Shown piece by piece: positions 28,798-38,076 of a stretch of 64,000 bases of DNA; the first letter of the stretch is position 1, and each line of letters opens with the position of its first letter. The stretch is from Paenibacillus terrae. Its GTDB lineage: Bacteria; Bacillota; Bacilli; Paenibacillales; Paenibacillaceae. Made by a program: the position numbers and the translations under genes. A model generated the notes under the pieces. The model was not told where the DNA came from, did not search any database, and was given only the letters and a program-made list of their open reading frames with translations. The stretch is taken from assembly GCF_005217525.1 (NCBI RefSeq), contig NZ_PNXQ01000018.1, forward strand, positions 92,924 through 156,923, given 5' to 3'.

Positions 28798-28853
28798 GCG
28801 GCTCCTCCTTCCATGTCCCTATTTCAGTCTGGTTTCCAGCCTATAACTATGTT

Positions 28854-28879
28854 TACGTATTCAACCTTAAAAAGTTTCA
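28854..28879 (-). promoter_or_regulatory. Sigma-W promoter of yuaF-floT
   Basis: On the minus strand TGAAAC (plus 28874-28879), exactly 16 nt, and CGTA (plus 28854-28857) match the B. subtilis sigma-W consensus fully. It lies 57 nt upstream of the yuaF ATG. The homologous operon in B. subtilis is a sigma-W target. Confidence 0.88.
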
Positions 28880-28910
28880 AAATTTTCCTCTAGAATTCCA
28901 AATCAAACCC

Positions 28911-28952
28911 AAAAAAGCACGTCCATACGTCTAATGACGTACAAACGTGCTT
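28911..28952 (-). terminator. Terminator of the iron-dependent alcohol dehydrogenase gene
   Basis: On the minus strand GCACGT and GTACGTC pair with GACGTA and GACGTGC around ATTA, followed by T6. It begins about 28 nt after the stop and lies just upstream of the sigma-W promoter. Confidence 0.92.
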
Positions 28953-28980
28953 GCAATTATCCAATGACTGAATGACTGGA

Positions 28981-30144
28981 TTACAAAGATGCTTTGTAAA
29001 TTTCCACTACATCTTCACGATTCAGCTTGTTAAATCCGCCAAAAGATCCGAATTTCACAGCTTTATCAGCCATAACGTCGATTTTGGAACCGTCAATATC
29101 GTAATCAGCCAGACGGCTTGGCGCACCAATCGAGTTCCAGAAATCACGCAACGCCTGAATACCTTCCAGCGCTACTTCTTCATCACTCTTGCCTTCCGGG
29201 TTCACATGGAACACATTCACAGCCAGTTGCTTGAAGCGTTCAGGCTTCACATGCAGGTTGTGCTTCATCCAGTTCGGGAACAAAATCGCCAGTCCTCCGC
29301 CATGTGGAATATCATAAACAGCAGACACCGCATGCTCGATATTGTGAGTCGCCCAGTCACCTGTCAGCCCCATGTTCAGGAAGCCGTTCAGCGCCATCGT
29401 ACCACAGTACATCATCGTTTCACGCAGCTCGTAGTTCTCCAGATCGTTGACCAGGCCCGGAGCCGCATCCATAACTGTACGCAAAATCGTTTCACACCAG
29501 CCAAGCTGAACCGGAGTGTTAGATTCCAAATGGAAGTAGTGCTCCAGCGTATGTGACATCATATCCACGATTCCGTACACCGTTTGATTTTGTGGCAGAG
29601 AATACGTGTTCACGGGATCAAGAATGGAAAACGCAGGGAATGCAAATACGCTGCCCCAGCCCAATTTTTCCTGTGTTTCTTCGTTCGTAATGACAGAACC
29701 TGCGTTCATTTCGGAACCGGTAGCTGCCATCGTCAGAACTGTACCTAAAGGCAATGCTGCCTGTGGAGCCGCTTTACGCTCTGCAAAATCCCACATATCC
29801 CCATCATATTTCGCCCCGACAGCAATCGCTTTGGAGCAATCCAGCACACTACCGCCGCCAACAGCCAGTACGAGGTCGATTTGATGCGTTTTACACAATT
29901 CCACGCCTTTATGTACTGTGGACAAGCGAGGATTTGGTTCTACACCAGCCAGTTCCGTTACCTCTGCTCCAATTTCTTGAAGCAGACTGATTACATTATC
30001 ATACAAGCCGCTGCGTTTAATACTGCCGCCGCCATATACAAGCAGTACACGTTTACCGTATTTAGGAACTTCACGCTTGAGAGCCTCTAATTGCCCTTTA
30101 CCGAAGATCAATTGAGTAGGATTATAAAATTCGAATGCTTTCAT
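28981..30144 (-). CDS. Iron-containing alcohol dehydrogenase (butanol dehydrogenase-like)
   Basis: A group III, metal-dependent alcohol dehydrogenase of 387 residues, closest in style to BdhA/YugJ. NAD(P) binding is indicated by [15 protein letters not shown] (~94-108). Metal ligands are D194 and H198 (DMMSH), H267 (WATHNIEH) and H281 (DIPHGGG). A role in fermentative reduction of aldehydes such as butyraldehyde or acetaldehyde is likely; the substrate is not readable from sequence. ATG 30144 follows GGAGGCG with long spacing (~10 nt). It has its own terminator and appears monocistronic. Confidence 0.93.
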   Translation of the reverse strand: MKAFEFYNPTQLIFGKGQLEALKREVPKYGKRVLLVYGGGSIKRSGLYDNVISLLQEIGAEVTELAGVEPNPRLSTVHKGVELCKTHQIDLVLAVGGGSVLDCSKAIAVGAKYDGDMWDFAERKAAPQAALPLGTVLTMAATGSEMNAGSVITNEETQEKLGWGSVFAFPAFSILDPVNTYSLPQNQTVYGIVDMMSHTLEHYFHLESNTPVQLGWCETILRTVMDAAPGLVNDLENYELRETMMYCGTMALNGFLNMGLTGDWATHNIEHAVSAVYDIPHGGGLAILFPNWMKHNLHVKPERFKQLAVNVFHVNPEGKSDEEVALEGIQALRDFWNSIGAPSRLADYDIDGSKIDVMADKAVKFGSFGGFNKLNREDVVEIYKASL

Positions 30145-30243
30145 CGCAAACGTTCGCCTCCAATATTTTTTGAAATTTAATGTTAAGAAACTACTCTATT
30201 ATAACCTTCTCAGTTACAGGAAACAAATTTGCTTCTTTTTCAG

Positions 30244-30276
30244 AAAAAAAACCATGTTCCTAAAGGAGCATGGTTT
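30244..30276 (-). terminator. Terminator of the gal operon
   Basis: On the minus strand AAACCATG and CC pair with GG and CATGGTTT around a short loop, followed by a T run. It lies 57 nt after the galT stop. Confidence 0.88.
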
Positions 30277-30332
30277 CCATGTCATATCTTGGGAGGGTTC
30301 TCGCACAGTATTATGCGCTGCCTGCAATTATT

Positions 30333-31976
30333 CTATTCCCCTGTTGTATAACCCAGTTGCTTTATAAAACGTCCAAACGCTTGCTGACCTTCCGAATCAC
30401 GCTTGTACACTCCTGCATGCTCCAAAATTTCACTGAACTTCAGTCCAACTTCATTTTGTACCGTGCCAACAGCCGTCTCCTTGTCAGGCAAGCGACCGAA
30501 TCGGGTGTTTAACTGGTGAATCCAGTCCGCGTGCTTGAATAGCGGATGCCCTTCCTGCTGCATAGCTACAGCCAACTCGTCGTTACCGCATAAAATATCT
30601 GCAATACCATCCAGTTCATCCTTAAGCCGCCCCGGCAAAATCGCAAGTCCCATAACCTCGATCAGACCGATATTTTCCTTCTTGATGTGATGCATCTCGC
30701 GATGAGGATGAAAAATACCTTCCGGGTACTCATCACTCGTTCGGTTGTTTCGAAGCACCAGATCCATCTGGTACTTTCCTTCCGCATCCCGGCGTACAAT
30801 CGGTGTCACTGTATTATGCGGCACCGTTTCTCCGTCCTGCTCCGTATGAGAGAGGACATCGGCTGCGGGATCGCTGTAAGCCTTCCAGGCTTCAAATGCG
30901 GCATTCCCCGCCTCCAGCAACGATTCGGCATCCGTTGAAGTAAAGCGGATCACTGACATCGGCCAGTTCACAATCCCTGCTGTGACCTGCGGGAAGGCTT
31001 CATTGCGATACACAACGTCCACACCCGCTTTTTCAATCGGGAACGTATGACGTCCACCTTGAAAGTGATCGTGAGTCAGAATAGATCCTCCGACAATCGG
31101 CAGATCGGCATTGGAACCGATAAAATAGTGCGGGAACGCTTTCGTAAATGCCAGCAACCGCCGCAGTGTATCCTTCGTGAGCTTCATCGGTACATGATCG
31201 TGATGGAACACAATACAATGCTCGTTGTAGTAAACGTAAGGAGAATATTGAAAAAACCACGGTTCCTCGTTCAATTCCAATGGAATGATGCGCAGGTTTT
31301 GGCGGGACGGATGATTCACCCTTCCGGCATACCCAACGTTTTCACGGCATAATTGACATTTTGGATAAACTGGCGGCGGAAGAAGCTTCGCCATTGCGAT
31401 TTCCTTTGGACTTTTCTCCGGCTTGGACAGATTAATTGTGATTTCCATATCTCCGTAAGGTGTCGGCTGATTCCAGTACACATTGCTGGCAACGCGGTCC
31501 ATTCGGATGTAATTCGAGTCGATGGACAGTTGATAAAAAGCATCTGTCGCTGCCTCTATGCCACGTTCGGCCTCCGTTTGGCGAAAGTCACGGACGACCT
31601 CAGAAGGTCTGGCCATCAGCAGTCCCATGATTTTGGAATCCAGCAAATCACGGTACGTATCTGTGTTTTCCGATATGAGTCCAATCGCATACCCATAATC
31701 AATCAATACATTAAGCACAGGCTGGAGAACCTCGGGGGCTGTGATGCCCCCTGCCTCCACGCCGGAATAAGGCTCCGAAAACCCGAACTGCTCCAGCAGC
31801 AGATTACGGCTGTAATCTGTATCTTGCAGACCGATTAATCCCCGGTTTTGTGCGAATGCAACCAGTTGCTCAATCGCATACAGAGCGGCTTGTTGTAGAA
31901 TTTCATCGATGTCATGGGCCGTATGTCGGGAATGCTCCCGGCCTTGACCTCTATCTGCGGATTGACTCTTGCTCAT
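30333..31976 (-). CDS. galT: UDP-glucose--hexose-1-phosphate uridylyltransferase (class II)
   Basis: The Leloir pathway uridylyltransferase exchanges UMP between UDP-glucose and galactose-1-phosphate. At 547 residues this is the Firmicute class II form, not the ~350-residue E. coli form. Markers are YPKCQLCRENVGYAGR, FFQYSPYVYYNEHCIVFH (part of), GGSILTHDHFQGGRH and FHPHREMHHIKKENIGLIEVMGLAILP. The first ~20 residues are polar. It is last of galK-galE-galT; ATG 31976 is 18 nt after the galE stop. Confidence 0.97.
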   Translation of the reverse strand: MSKSQSADRGQGREHSRHTAHDIDEILQQAALYAIEQLVAFAQNRGLIGLQDTDYSRNLLLEQFGFSEPYSGVEAGGITAPEVLQPVLNVLIDYGYAIGLISENTDTYRDLLDSKIMGLLMARPSEVVRDFRQTEAERGIEAATDAFYQLSIDSNYIRMDRVASNVYWNQPTPYGDMEITINLSKPEKSPKEIAMAKLLPPPVYPKCQLCRENVGYAGRVNHPSRQNLRIIPLELNEEPWFFQYSPYVYYNEHCIVFHHDHVPMKLTKDTLRRLLAFTKAFPHYFIGSNADLPIVGGSILTHDHFQGGRHTFPIEKAGVDVVYRNEAFPQVTAGIVNWPMSVIRFTSTDAESLLEAGNAAFEAWKAYSDPAADVLSHTEQDGETVPHNTVTPIVRRDAEGKYQMDLVLRNNRTSDEYPEGIFHPHREMHHIKKENIGLIEVMGLAILPGRLKDELDGIADILCGNDELAVAMQQEGHPLFKHADWIHQLNTRFGRLPDKETAVGTVQNEVGLKFSEILEHAGVYKRDSEGQQAFGRFIKQLGYTTGE

Positions 31977-31994
31977 TATGTCATCGTCTCCCGT

Positions 31995-32984
31995 CTATTC
32001 GTCGCCGTAGCCCTGAGGATGTGACTGATGCCAGCCCCAAGCTCCGCTAATAATGTCCTCCAGTTGGGTACGCGCCGGACTCCAGCCCAGCACCGAACGT
32101 GCCTTTTCAGAAGAGGCAACCAATACTGCCGGATCACCCGAGCGCCGTGGCTCTGTAACGACCGGAATGTCGAGTCCAGTGACCTTGCGTGCCGTCTCGA
32201 TCACTTCCTTCACCGAGAAGCCCTGCCCGTTGCCCAGATTAAACACGTTGCTGTCATGGCCTTCGCGCAAATAATTCACCGCACGCACATGGGCATCCGC
32301 CAGATCGCTCACATGAATGTAATCTCGGATGCACGTTCCGTCAGGTGTAGCATAGTCCTCACCAAACACCGCGATGTGCGGGCGCTGTTTCAGTGCTGTC
32401 TGGAGTACCAGCGGAATCAGATGGCTTTCCGGACGATGATCCTCACCGATTTTGCCGCTCTCATGCGCACCAGCCGCATTAAAGTACCGCAAGGACACAT
32501 ATTTGATGCCCAGTACTTTATCAAACCACGACATCATACGCTCCATCATCAGCTTTGTTTCACCATATACATTCGTTGGCTCCGTACGGTCGCCCTCTTC
32601 AATCGGTACCTTTTCCGGTTCGCCATAAGTAGCCGCAGTGGAGGAAAATACGATCCTGCGTACACCGGCATCCTTCATGGCCTCCAGCAAGCTCAACGTG
32701 CCGAATACGTTGTTGTCATAATATTTACCCGGATTTTGCATACTTTCCCCGACCAGCGAGTTGGCTGCAAAATGAATAACTGCGTCGATACTATTTTCGG
32801 AAAACAGTCTGGAAAGCAGTTCTTTATCTCTCAGGTCACCTTCATACAGCTTGCCTCCGAGCAGTGCTGCCTTGTGCCCGGTTTGCAAATTGTCCAGCAC
32901 CACAACTTCTTCTCCCCGATCCAACAGCTCTGCTACCGTATGTGAACCAATATATCCAGCTCCGCCTGTTACTAAAATGGCCAT
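31995..32984 (-). CDS. galE: UDP-glucose 4-epimerase
   Basis: An extended short-chain dehydrogenase of 329 residues that interconverts UDP-galactose and UDP-glucose. NAD-binding motif TGGAGYIGSH is at the N-terminus. Catalytic S/T and YxxxK are in FSSTAATYG and VYGETKLMME. The C-terminus has VFNLGNGQGFSVKEVIE. ATG 32984 follows AAGGAGG, which is embedded in the last codons of galK; the longer frame to 33035 overlaps galK and is rejected. It is translated right behind galK. Confidence 0.97.
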   Translation of the reverse strand: MAILVTGGAGYIGSHTVAELLDRGEEVVVLDNLQTGHKAALLGGKLYEGDLRDKELLSRLFSENSIDAVIHFAANSLVGESMQNPGKYYDNNVFGTLSLLEAMKDAGVRRIVFSSTAATYGEPEKVPIEEGDRTEPTNVYGETKLMMERMMSWFDKVLGIKYVSLRYFNAAGAHESGKIGEDHRPESHLIPLVLQTALKQRPHIAVFGEDYATPDGTCIRDYIHVSDLADAHVRAVNYLREGHDSNVFNLGNGQGFSVKEVIETARKVTGLDIPVVTEPRRSGDPAVLVASSEKARSVLGWSPARTQLEDIISGAWGWHQSHPQGYGDE

Positions 32985-32985
32985 G

Positions 32986-34164
32986 TTATTCGTCCTCCTT
33001 CTGTTCTTTAACTCCGTCTCCCGCCTTACATACATAAAAGCTGGCTTCCAGCCCTGTACGGGTCTGATAAGCTTCGCCGATTTCCTTCACAAACCGTTCC
33101 ACATCGTCCTCATGGACAAGTGAAACCGTACAGCCCCCAAATCCGGCTCCCGTCATACGCGCACCGAGCGTGCCAGGAATGCGCCGTGCTTCCTCGACCA
33201 TCACATCCAGCTCCGTGCAGCTAACCTCATACAAATCGCGCAATGAATCATGCGAAGCGTTCATCAATTGCCCAAAAGCTTCGAGATCATTCGCAGCAAG
33301 AGCATCGACAGAGGCCAGCACGCGAGCGTTTTCCTCTACCACATGCTGTGCCCGGCGTCGTACCGTTTCATCCGCAATATAATGCTGGAGCTCATCAAAA
33401 CGGGTCTCATCCAGCTGAGCAAGGTATTCCAGCGTAGGCTCCTGCTGCTGCAAAATGGACAGAGCTTCGGCACATTGGCTGCGGCGCTCGTTATAGGCTG
33501 AATCCACCAGCCCGCGGCGCTTATTCGTGTTGCCGATCACTAGCTTATAGGCACCGGTACGGAATGGGACCTTACGGTATTCCAGCGTATCGCACATCAG
33601 CAGAATCGCATGGTCAGCCGCACCGTTTGCGACAGCGAACTGATCCATAATACCGCAATTGACACCTACGTAATTGTTTTCTGCCCGCTGGGACAATAAA
33701 GCAATTTCGACTGTGTTCGTTTCCTGTTTTTCGGTAGTGAGGAACGCGTATCCCGTTACAACCTCAATGGAGGCAGAGGAGGATAATCCGGCACCATTCG
33801 GTATTTCTCCATGATAGAGCAGGTCGTATCCACTAGACGGATAAACTCCCTTTTCAGCCAGCTCCACCAGAACGCCGACAGGATAGTCCACCCACTCATC
33901 CGTTTTACTTTTACCTATTTCTCCGCGTGGGATAGATACTTCATACGAAAGGTTTGTCGAAGTAAAATGAATTTCATCATCATTACGCGCACGAAGAATC
34001 AGCGTGGTACCGAATTCCAGTGCAGCCGGGAGTACATAACCACCGTTGTAGTCGATATGCTCCCCAATCAGGTTAACACGCCCAGGAGCATGAAATATTC
34101 GCAGCTCATGGCTGCTTTCACCATATTTGTCGATAAAACGTTTCTTTATTTCAGTAGTGTTCAT
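32986..34164 (-). CDS. galK: Galactokinase
   Basis: A GHMP kinase of 392 residues that phosphorylates galactose at C1. Signatures are GRVNLIGEHIDYNGG (sugar binding), GAGLSSSASIEV (phosphate loop) and TGAGFGGCTVSLV (motif 3). The ATG at 34164 is 8 nt after GAGGTGG; an in-frame GTG at 34176 is a less likely start. It is first in galK-galE-galT, divergent from an AraC-type regulator that is the obvious candidate controller. Confidence 0.97.
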   Translation of the reverse strand: MNTTEIKKRFIDKYGESSHELRIFHAPGRVNLIGEHIDYNGGYVLPAALEFGTTLILRARNDDEIHFTSTNLSYEVSIPRGEIGKSKTDEWVDYPVGVLVELAEKGVYPSSGYDLLYHGEIPNGAGLSSSASIEVVTGYAFLTTEKQETNTVEIALLSQRAENNYVGVNCGIMDQFAVANGAADHAILLMCDTLEYRKVPFRTGAYKLVIGNTNKRRGLVDSAYNERRSQCAEALSILQQQEPTLEYLAQLDETRFDELQHYIADETVRRRAQHVVEENARVLASVDALAANDLEAFGQLMNASHDSLRDLYEVSCTELDVMVEEARRIPGTLGARMTGAGFGGCTVSLVHEDDVERFVKEIGEAYQTRTGLEASFYVCKAGDGVKEQKEDE

Positions 34165-34250
34165 ATCCACATCCACCTCATCACGGTTAGTAAAGTCCCC
34201 CCTGACTTCCTTGTAACAAACTTAATCAGGCTGGCGCTTCTTATGATTTC

Positions 34251-34280
34251 AGTATAAATGAAAGCGTTAAATAATGTAAT
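34251..34280 (-). promoter_or_regulatory. Candidate galK promoter with cre-like sequence
   Basis: On the minus strand TATACT (plus 34251-34256) is a plausible -10; the -35 region 17 nt away is poor (TTACAT), as in activator-dependent promoters. TGAAAGCGTTAAAT (34259-34272), in the spacer, matches a cre consensus except for its last two bases, suggesting CcpA repression. Confidence 0.4.
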
Positions 34281-34383
34281 GCATCCATGTGTTAAAGCTA
34301 TGGATAAATGTGACTTGGATATGTACAATGTAAGTATACCGTATCTAATAAACCATTCACAAATCTAGGAAGGATGACCCTAT

Positions 34384-35250
34384 TTGCAAGCGCATTCATA
34401 TAGTTATGCTGTGGCCTCCAATCCAGTGTTTTATGAAAATAGCCCGCTGCACGTGCTTTTTGCCGGCGAGAGCCAAACCAAATCCGGTCATGCCGTCGGG
34501 CCGAAGCTATATGATTACTATCTGCTTCATTTTGTAGAATCTGGAAAAGGCATCTACCGAACAGAGCAGCACTCATATCAGCTTGAAAAAAACGATTTTT
34601 TCCTGATCCATCCCGGTCAACTCGTAAGCTACACCTCCGATGAGGAGGAACCGTGGCGGTATCGCTGGTCTGCGTTTACAGGACAGCATACCGAAACCAT
34701 GGTGCAGGAAGCAGGACTGCTCGTGCACCAGCCTGTCTTCCACGCTTCCAGTGAAAGCCTGATCCCCAGCTATTTGGAGCAGATGCAGTTAGCCTTTTAC
34801 AGCCGAAAATCCAGCTCGCATCTTGCAGCCCTCGGCTACCTGTATCTGATCATGGGGGAGGCGGGTAATCATTTAAGCGACTGGTCTGACCCAACCGGCG
34901 CAGATTCGCAAATTCGGCGGACGGTCAAGCAGATGGTCCAATATATGTCCACTCAATATGCGCATCCCGTTTCTATCGAACAAATGTCCGAAGGACTTGG
35001 TTATAACCGTGCGTATTTGTCACGTATATTCAAGAAGGAAACGGGCGTCTCTCCGGTCACCTATCTGCTCAAACTGCGAATTGACAAGTCTCGTCATCTG
35101 CTACGCGAGCGTCCCGAGCTTTCGGTGGAGCAAGTGGCCGCTTCGGTGGGATTGACAGACGCTTTGTATTTCTCGCGTCAATTCAAGCGCTTCTGCGGTC
35201 AGTCGCCAACCCAGTACCGAAGCAAGGTTCAGCAATATCCGCATCCTTAG
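34384..35250 (+). CDS. AraC-family transcriptional regulator, divergent to gal genes
   Basis: A 288-residue AraC/XylS-type regulator. The N-terminal cupin-like ligand domain (~10-150) contains GKGIYRTEQHSYQLEKNDFF and HPGQLVSYTSDEEEPW, read in parts. The C-terminal double HTH (~185-283) has IEQMSEGLGYNRAYLSRIFK and VEQVAASVGLTDALYFSRQFK. The start appears to be TTG at 34384, about 9 nt behind AGGAAGG; no good ATG is near. Divergence from galK suggests control of galactose use, with a sugar or a glycoside as ligand. That is inference from position only. Confidence 0.85.
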   Translation: MQAHSYSYAVASNPVFYENSPLHVLFAGESQTKSGHAVGPKLYDYYLLHFVESGKGIYRTEQHSYQLEKNDFFLIHPGQLVSYTSDEEEPWRYRWSAFTGQHTETMVQEAGLLVHQPVFHASSESLIPSYLEQMQLAFYSRKSSSHLAALGYLYLIMGEAGNHLSDWSDPTGADSQIRRTVKQMVQYMSTQYAHPVSIEQMSEGLGYNRAYLSRIFKKETGVSPVTYLLKLRIDKSRHLLRERPELSVEQVAASVGLTDALYFSRQFKRFCGQSPTQYRSKVQQYPHP

Positions 35251-35350
35251 CAGGCTTTAACCGTTCACATATCCTTTCTGCTTCGTCTGATGATTGATCC
35301 TCTGTTCCGGCATGGGCAACGACCAATCTGGTATGGTTCGGAAAATAGCA

Positions 35351-35383
35351 AACAGCCCGCATCCTTTAACGATGTGGGCTGTT
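35351..35383. terminator. Bidirectional hairpin between araC-type gene and AKR gene
   Basis: AACAGCCCGCATC pairs with GATGTGGGCTGTT (one mismatch) in the convergent gap. T tracts on both sides are interrupted, so strength is uncertain. Confidence 0.6.
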
Positions 35384-35446
35384 GTGTGTATATTGGGCAT
35401 GAAAAAATGCACGTTATGCCCATGATGATGGAATAGCTTTTGGGCT

Positions 35447-36466
35447 TTAGGCTGTGCCGCCGTCCTGTAAATTCCCCGCATTCAGAATCGAATCAATCCG
35501 ATCCAGCTCTTCCTGCGAAAAGTCCAGATTGGACAGGGCGGCAACATTTTCTTCAATTTGGCTCACACGGCTGGCCCCAATCAGGACGGAGGTCAGACGT
35601 TCACCACGCAGAGCCCAGGCTAACGAGAATTGAGCCAAGCTTTGTCCGCGCGCAGCCGCCATCTGATTAAGAGCACGCACCTTGCGAAGTGTCTCGGGTG
35701 TCACATTGTTCTCATTCAAGAAGACAGATGCACTTGCCGCGCGTGAATCCTCGGGAATTCCGTTCAAATATTTATTCGTTAGCAATCCCTGAGCCAAGGG
35801 GCAAAAGGCAATGCTGCCGATCCCGTTTTCGTCCAGTACATCCTGCAACCCGTTTTCAATCCAGCGGTCGAGCAGAGAATATTTGGGCTGATGAATCAGC
35901 AGCGGTGTTCCCAGCTCCTTTAGAATACGAGCCGCTTCTGCCGTTTGCTCCGCGCTATAATTAGACACGCCCACATACAGCGCTTTTCCGGAACGAACGA
36001 TATGATCCAGAGCCTGCATTGTTTCTTCCAACGGCGTATCAGGATCAAAGCGGTGGGAGTAAAATATGTCGACATAATCCAGACCCAACCGCTTCAAGCT
36101 CTGATCCAGACTGGATATCAGATATTTGCGCGAGCCCCAATCACCATAAGGTCCTGGCCACATAGTGTAGCCCGCCTTGGTCGAAATGATCATCTCATCC
36201 CGGTACGGCTTCAAGTCACTCGCCAGCACTTGTCCGAAAAATTCCTCTGCTGAGCCCGCTGGAGGACCATAGTTATTAGCTAGATCAAAATGCGTAATCC
36301 CCAGATCAAAGGAACGAGTAACCATGCTACGACCGTTCTCCGCATTGTTGATCCCGCCAAAATTGTGCCACAAGCCCAGTGAAATGGCAGGCAGCTTAAG
36401 GCCTGATCTCCCTGTGCGGTTATATTTCATACTTTCATAGCGTTCATCGCCAGCCAAATAAACCAT
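35447..36466 (-). CDS. Aldo/keto reductase, YghZ-like
   Basis: An NADP-dependent oxidoreductase of 339 residues in the AKR14/YghZ (L-glyceraldehyde 3-phosphate reductase) style. Family features are GLWHNFGGIN, FDLANNYGPPAGSAEEFFG with the catalytic D and Y, ISTKAGYTMWPGPYG with the Lys, and the H of FYSHRFDPDTPLEETM. The C-terminal cofactor block is VLIGASRVSQIEENV. YghZ detoxifies methylglyoxal in E. coli. ATG 36466 follows AGAGGCTGGG; a second ATG 12 codons in is possible. It may end the hydrolase-HAD-sirtuin run (84-nt gap). Confidence 0.92.
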   Translation of the reverse strand: MVYLAGDERYESMKYNRTGRSGLKLPAISLGLWHNFGGINNAENGRSMVTRSFDLGITHFDLANNYGPPAGSAEEFFGQVLASDLKPYRDEMIISTKAGYTMWPGPYGDWGSRKYLISSLDQSLKRLGLDYVDIFYSHRFDPDTPLEETMQALDHIVRSGKALYVGVSNYSAEQTAEAARILKELGTPLLIHQPKYSLLDRWIENGLQDVLDENGIGSIAFCPLAQGLLTNKYLNGIPEDSRAASASVFLNENNVTPETLRKVRALNQMAAARGQSLAQFSLAWALRGERLTSVLIGASRVSQIEENVAALSNLDFSQEELDRIDSILNAGNLQDGGTA

Positions 36467-36550
36467 GCTATCCCAGCCTCTCTCGAAACATTGTTATGTC
36501 CAGTACAACAACATCATAGCGCCTTTATCCGGCCGTTGACAAGAAAACGA

Positions 36551-37294
36551 TTACAAACTCAATTGATTGCCGAGTTCTCCCAGAACCCTGCCGATGGGAT
36601 CGATAATCAGGAGATCCGCCTTGTGATCATATGAAGTGGGATCTGTATTAAGCAGTACCGTATGTTTACCGTGAAAATAAGTAATCAGTCCCGCCGCAGG
36701 ATGCACCGTCAGTGAGGTTCCTCCAATTAATAGCAGATCGGCCTGCGAGATAGCCTGAATGGATCGGACAAGCGTATCCTGATCCAGCTCTTCCTCGTAT
36801 AAAACGACATCCGGTTTGATCATTCCCCCGTCTACTGGACATTTGGGCACCACCTCGGAGCTGTCCATCACTTCGTTCAGACTGTAAAAACGCCCGCATT
36901 CCATACAATGGTTGCGATGTACCGAGCCGTGAAGCTCCAGCACATTCACACTGCCTGCGACCTGATGCAATCCGTCAATGTTTTGCGTCACGACCGCTTT
37001 GAGTCGCCCATGCTGTTCCAGTGATGCGAGGAAATGATGGCAACCGTTAGGCTCCGCATCGGGATGCAGCATTTTGCTGCGATAGAAGCCAAAGAACACT
37101 TCAGGATGCTTTACAAAAAAAGAACGGCTAAGCATAACCTCCGGGGGATAAGGCAGCTTTTCCTCACTCTGATACAGACCAGCCGCCGAACGAAAGTCCG
37201 GGATACCGCTCTCCGTCGATGTACCCGCCCCGCCGAAAAAAACAATATTTTGCGATTGCTGTATCCAATCAGCCAACATTTTTACTTTGTCCAT
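36551..37294 (-). CDS. NAD-dependent protein deacylase, Sir2 family
   Basis: A 247-residue sirtuin. NAD-binding and catalytic motifs are complete: GAGTSTESGIPDFR (23-36), TQNIDGLH (103-110) and H122 in LHGS. The zinc site is not: C130, C133 and C152 are present, but the fourth position of the second CxxC is Asp (CPVD, D155). Either Asp serves as ligand or zinc binding is weakened. Sirtuins remove acyl groups from lysines such as that of acetyl-CoA synthetase. Its ATG overlaps the HAD gene by 13 nt behind GAGGTG, indicating coupling. Confidence 0.92.
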   Translation of the reverse strand: MDKVKMLADWIQQSQNIVFFGGAGTSTESGIPDFRSAAGLYQSEEKLPYPPEVMLSRSFFVKHPEVFFGFYRSKMLHPDAEPNGCHHFLASLEQHGRLKAVVTQNIDGLHQVAGSVNVLELHGSVHRNHCMECGRFYSLNEVMDSSEVVPKCPVDGGMIKPDVVLYEEELDQDTLVRSIQAISQADLLLIGGTSLTVHPAAGLITYFHGKHTVLLNTDPTSYDHKADLLIIDPIGRVLGELGNQLSL

Positions 37295-38061
37295 GTTTCA
37301 CGCACCTCCAGCTCTTCATATCCGCGGACGATGATGTCCGCATCCAGCAAATGACCGGAACGTTCCTGCTCTGGCGCAAATCCGATGGCCAGCCGCACCC
37401 CGGCACGCTTGCCCATCTGCATATCCCCGTTGCTGTCTCCAATGACAACTACATCTGCTGGCGTCAGTCCCAGCAAATCGCAGGCTTTTTCAGCCATTTC
37501 CGGGTCTGGTTTGCCGTATGTAACCCTGTCGTGACCGATGACCTCATCAAAATAGGATGTCAGCCCCATCCACTCCAGATGCTCCTGCGCGGCCTCTGTA
37601 CTGTCAGAGGTGACGACCGCCAGCTTCAATCCGGCACGGCGGCTTTGCTCCAATAACGTGCGTAAACCCGGAAACGCCTTCGCGGCCCGATGTCGCCGAA
37701 TATCAGCCATCGCCATTTTGTTAAAGTCCCGAACAAGCCTCACCGCTTCATTCCACGGTACACCGACAGTATAAAGCTGCCAAGCCAGCACGCCCGTGCT
37801 CTCATCCACTGTCCCCATCGCCAGCGGGCCAGAAGGATCATAGCCGATCACGCTCCCCTCAGGGTCGTGGATGGTGCCCAGAATGCTGCCTTTTTCCACC
37901 GTAAACTCAGTACCTGCCACGGCAAGCTGCTGTTCCAGCATATCCAGTATAGAACGGGCCCAGGGCCCCCACAACTGAATAAAATCCAGCAGCGTTCCAT
38001 CCTTGTCCAATAAAATGCCACGGCATGGAAACCGCTGTCCCCGCACGACTAACTCAGACAT
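37282..38061 (-). CDS. HAD-superfamily hydrolase (phosphatase)
   Basis: A phosphatase of 259 residues with a helical cap (subclass I). Motif I is DKDGTLLDF (D19 nucleophile, D21 acid), motif II VVTSDST, motif III the Lys in YGKPDPEM and motif IV VIGDSNGDM. It resembles phosphoglycolate or pyrophosphatase-type HADs, but the substrate cannot be assigned. ATG 38061 follows GGAGGCGG. It lies 15 nt after the alpha/beta hydrolase gene and overlaps the sirtuin gene, so the three are one transcript. Confidence 0.9.
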   Translation of the reverse strand: MSELVVRGQRFPCRGILLDKDGTLLDFIQLWGPWARSILDMLEQQLAVAGTEFTVEKGSILGTIHDPEGSVIGYDPSGPLAMGTVDESTGVLAWQLYTVGVPWNEAVRLVRDFNKMAMADIRRHRAAKAFPGLRTLLEQSRRAGLKLAVVTSDSTEAAQEHLEWMGLTSYFDEVIGHDRVTYGKPDPEMAEKACDLLGLTPADVVVIGDSNGDMQMGKRAGVRLAIGFAPEQERSGHLLDADIIVRGYEELEVRETWTK

Positions 38062-38076
38062 GCAGCCGCCTCCTTT

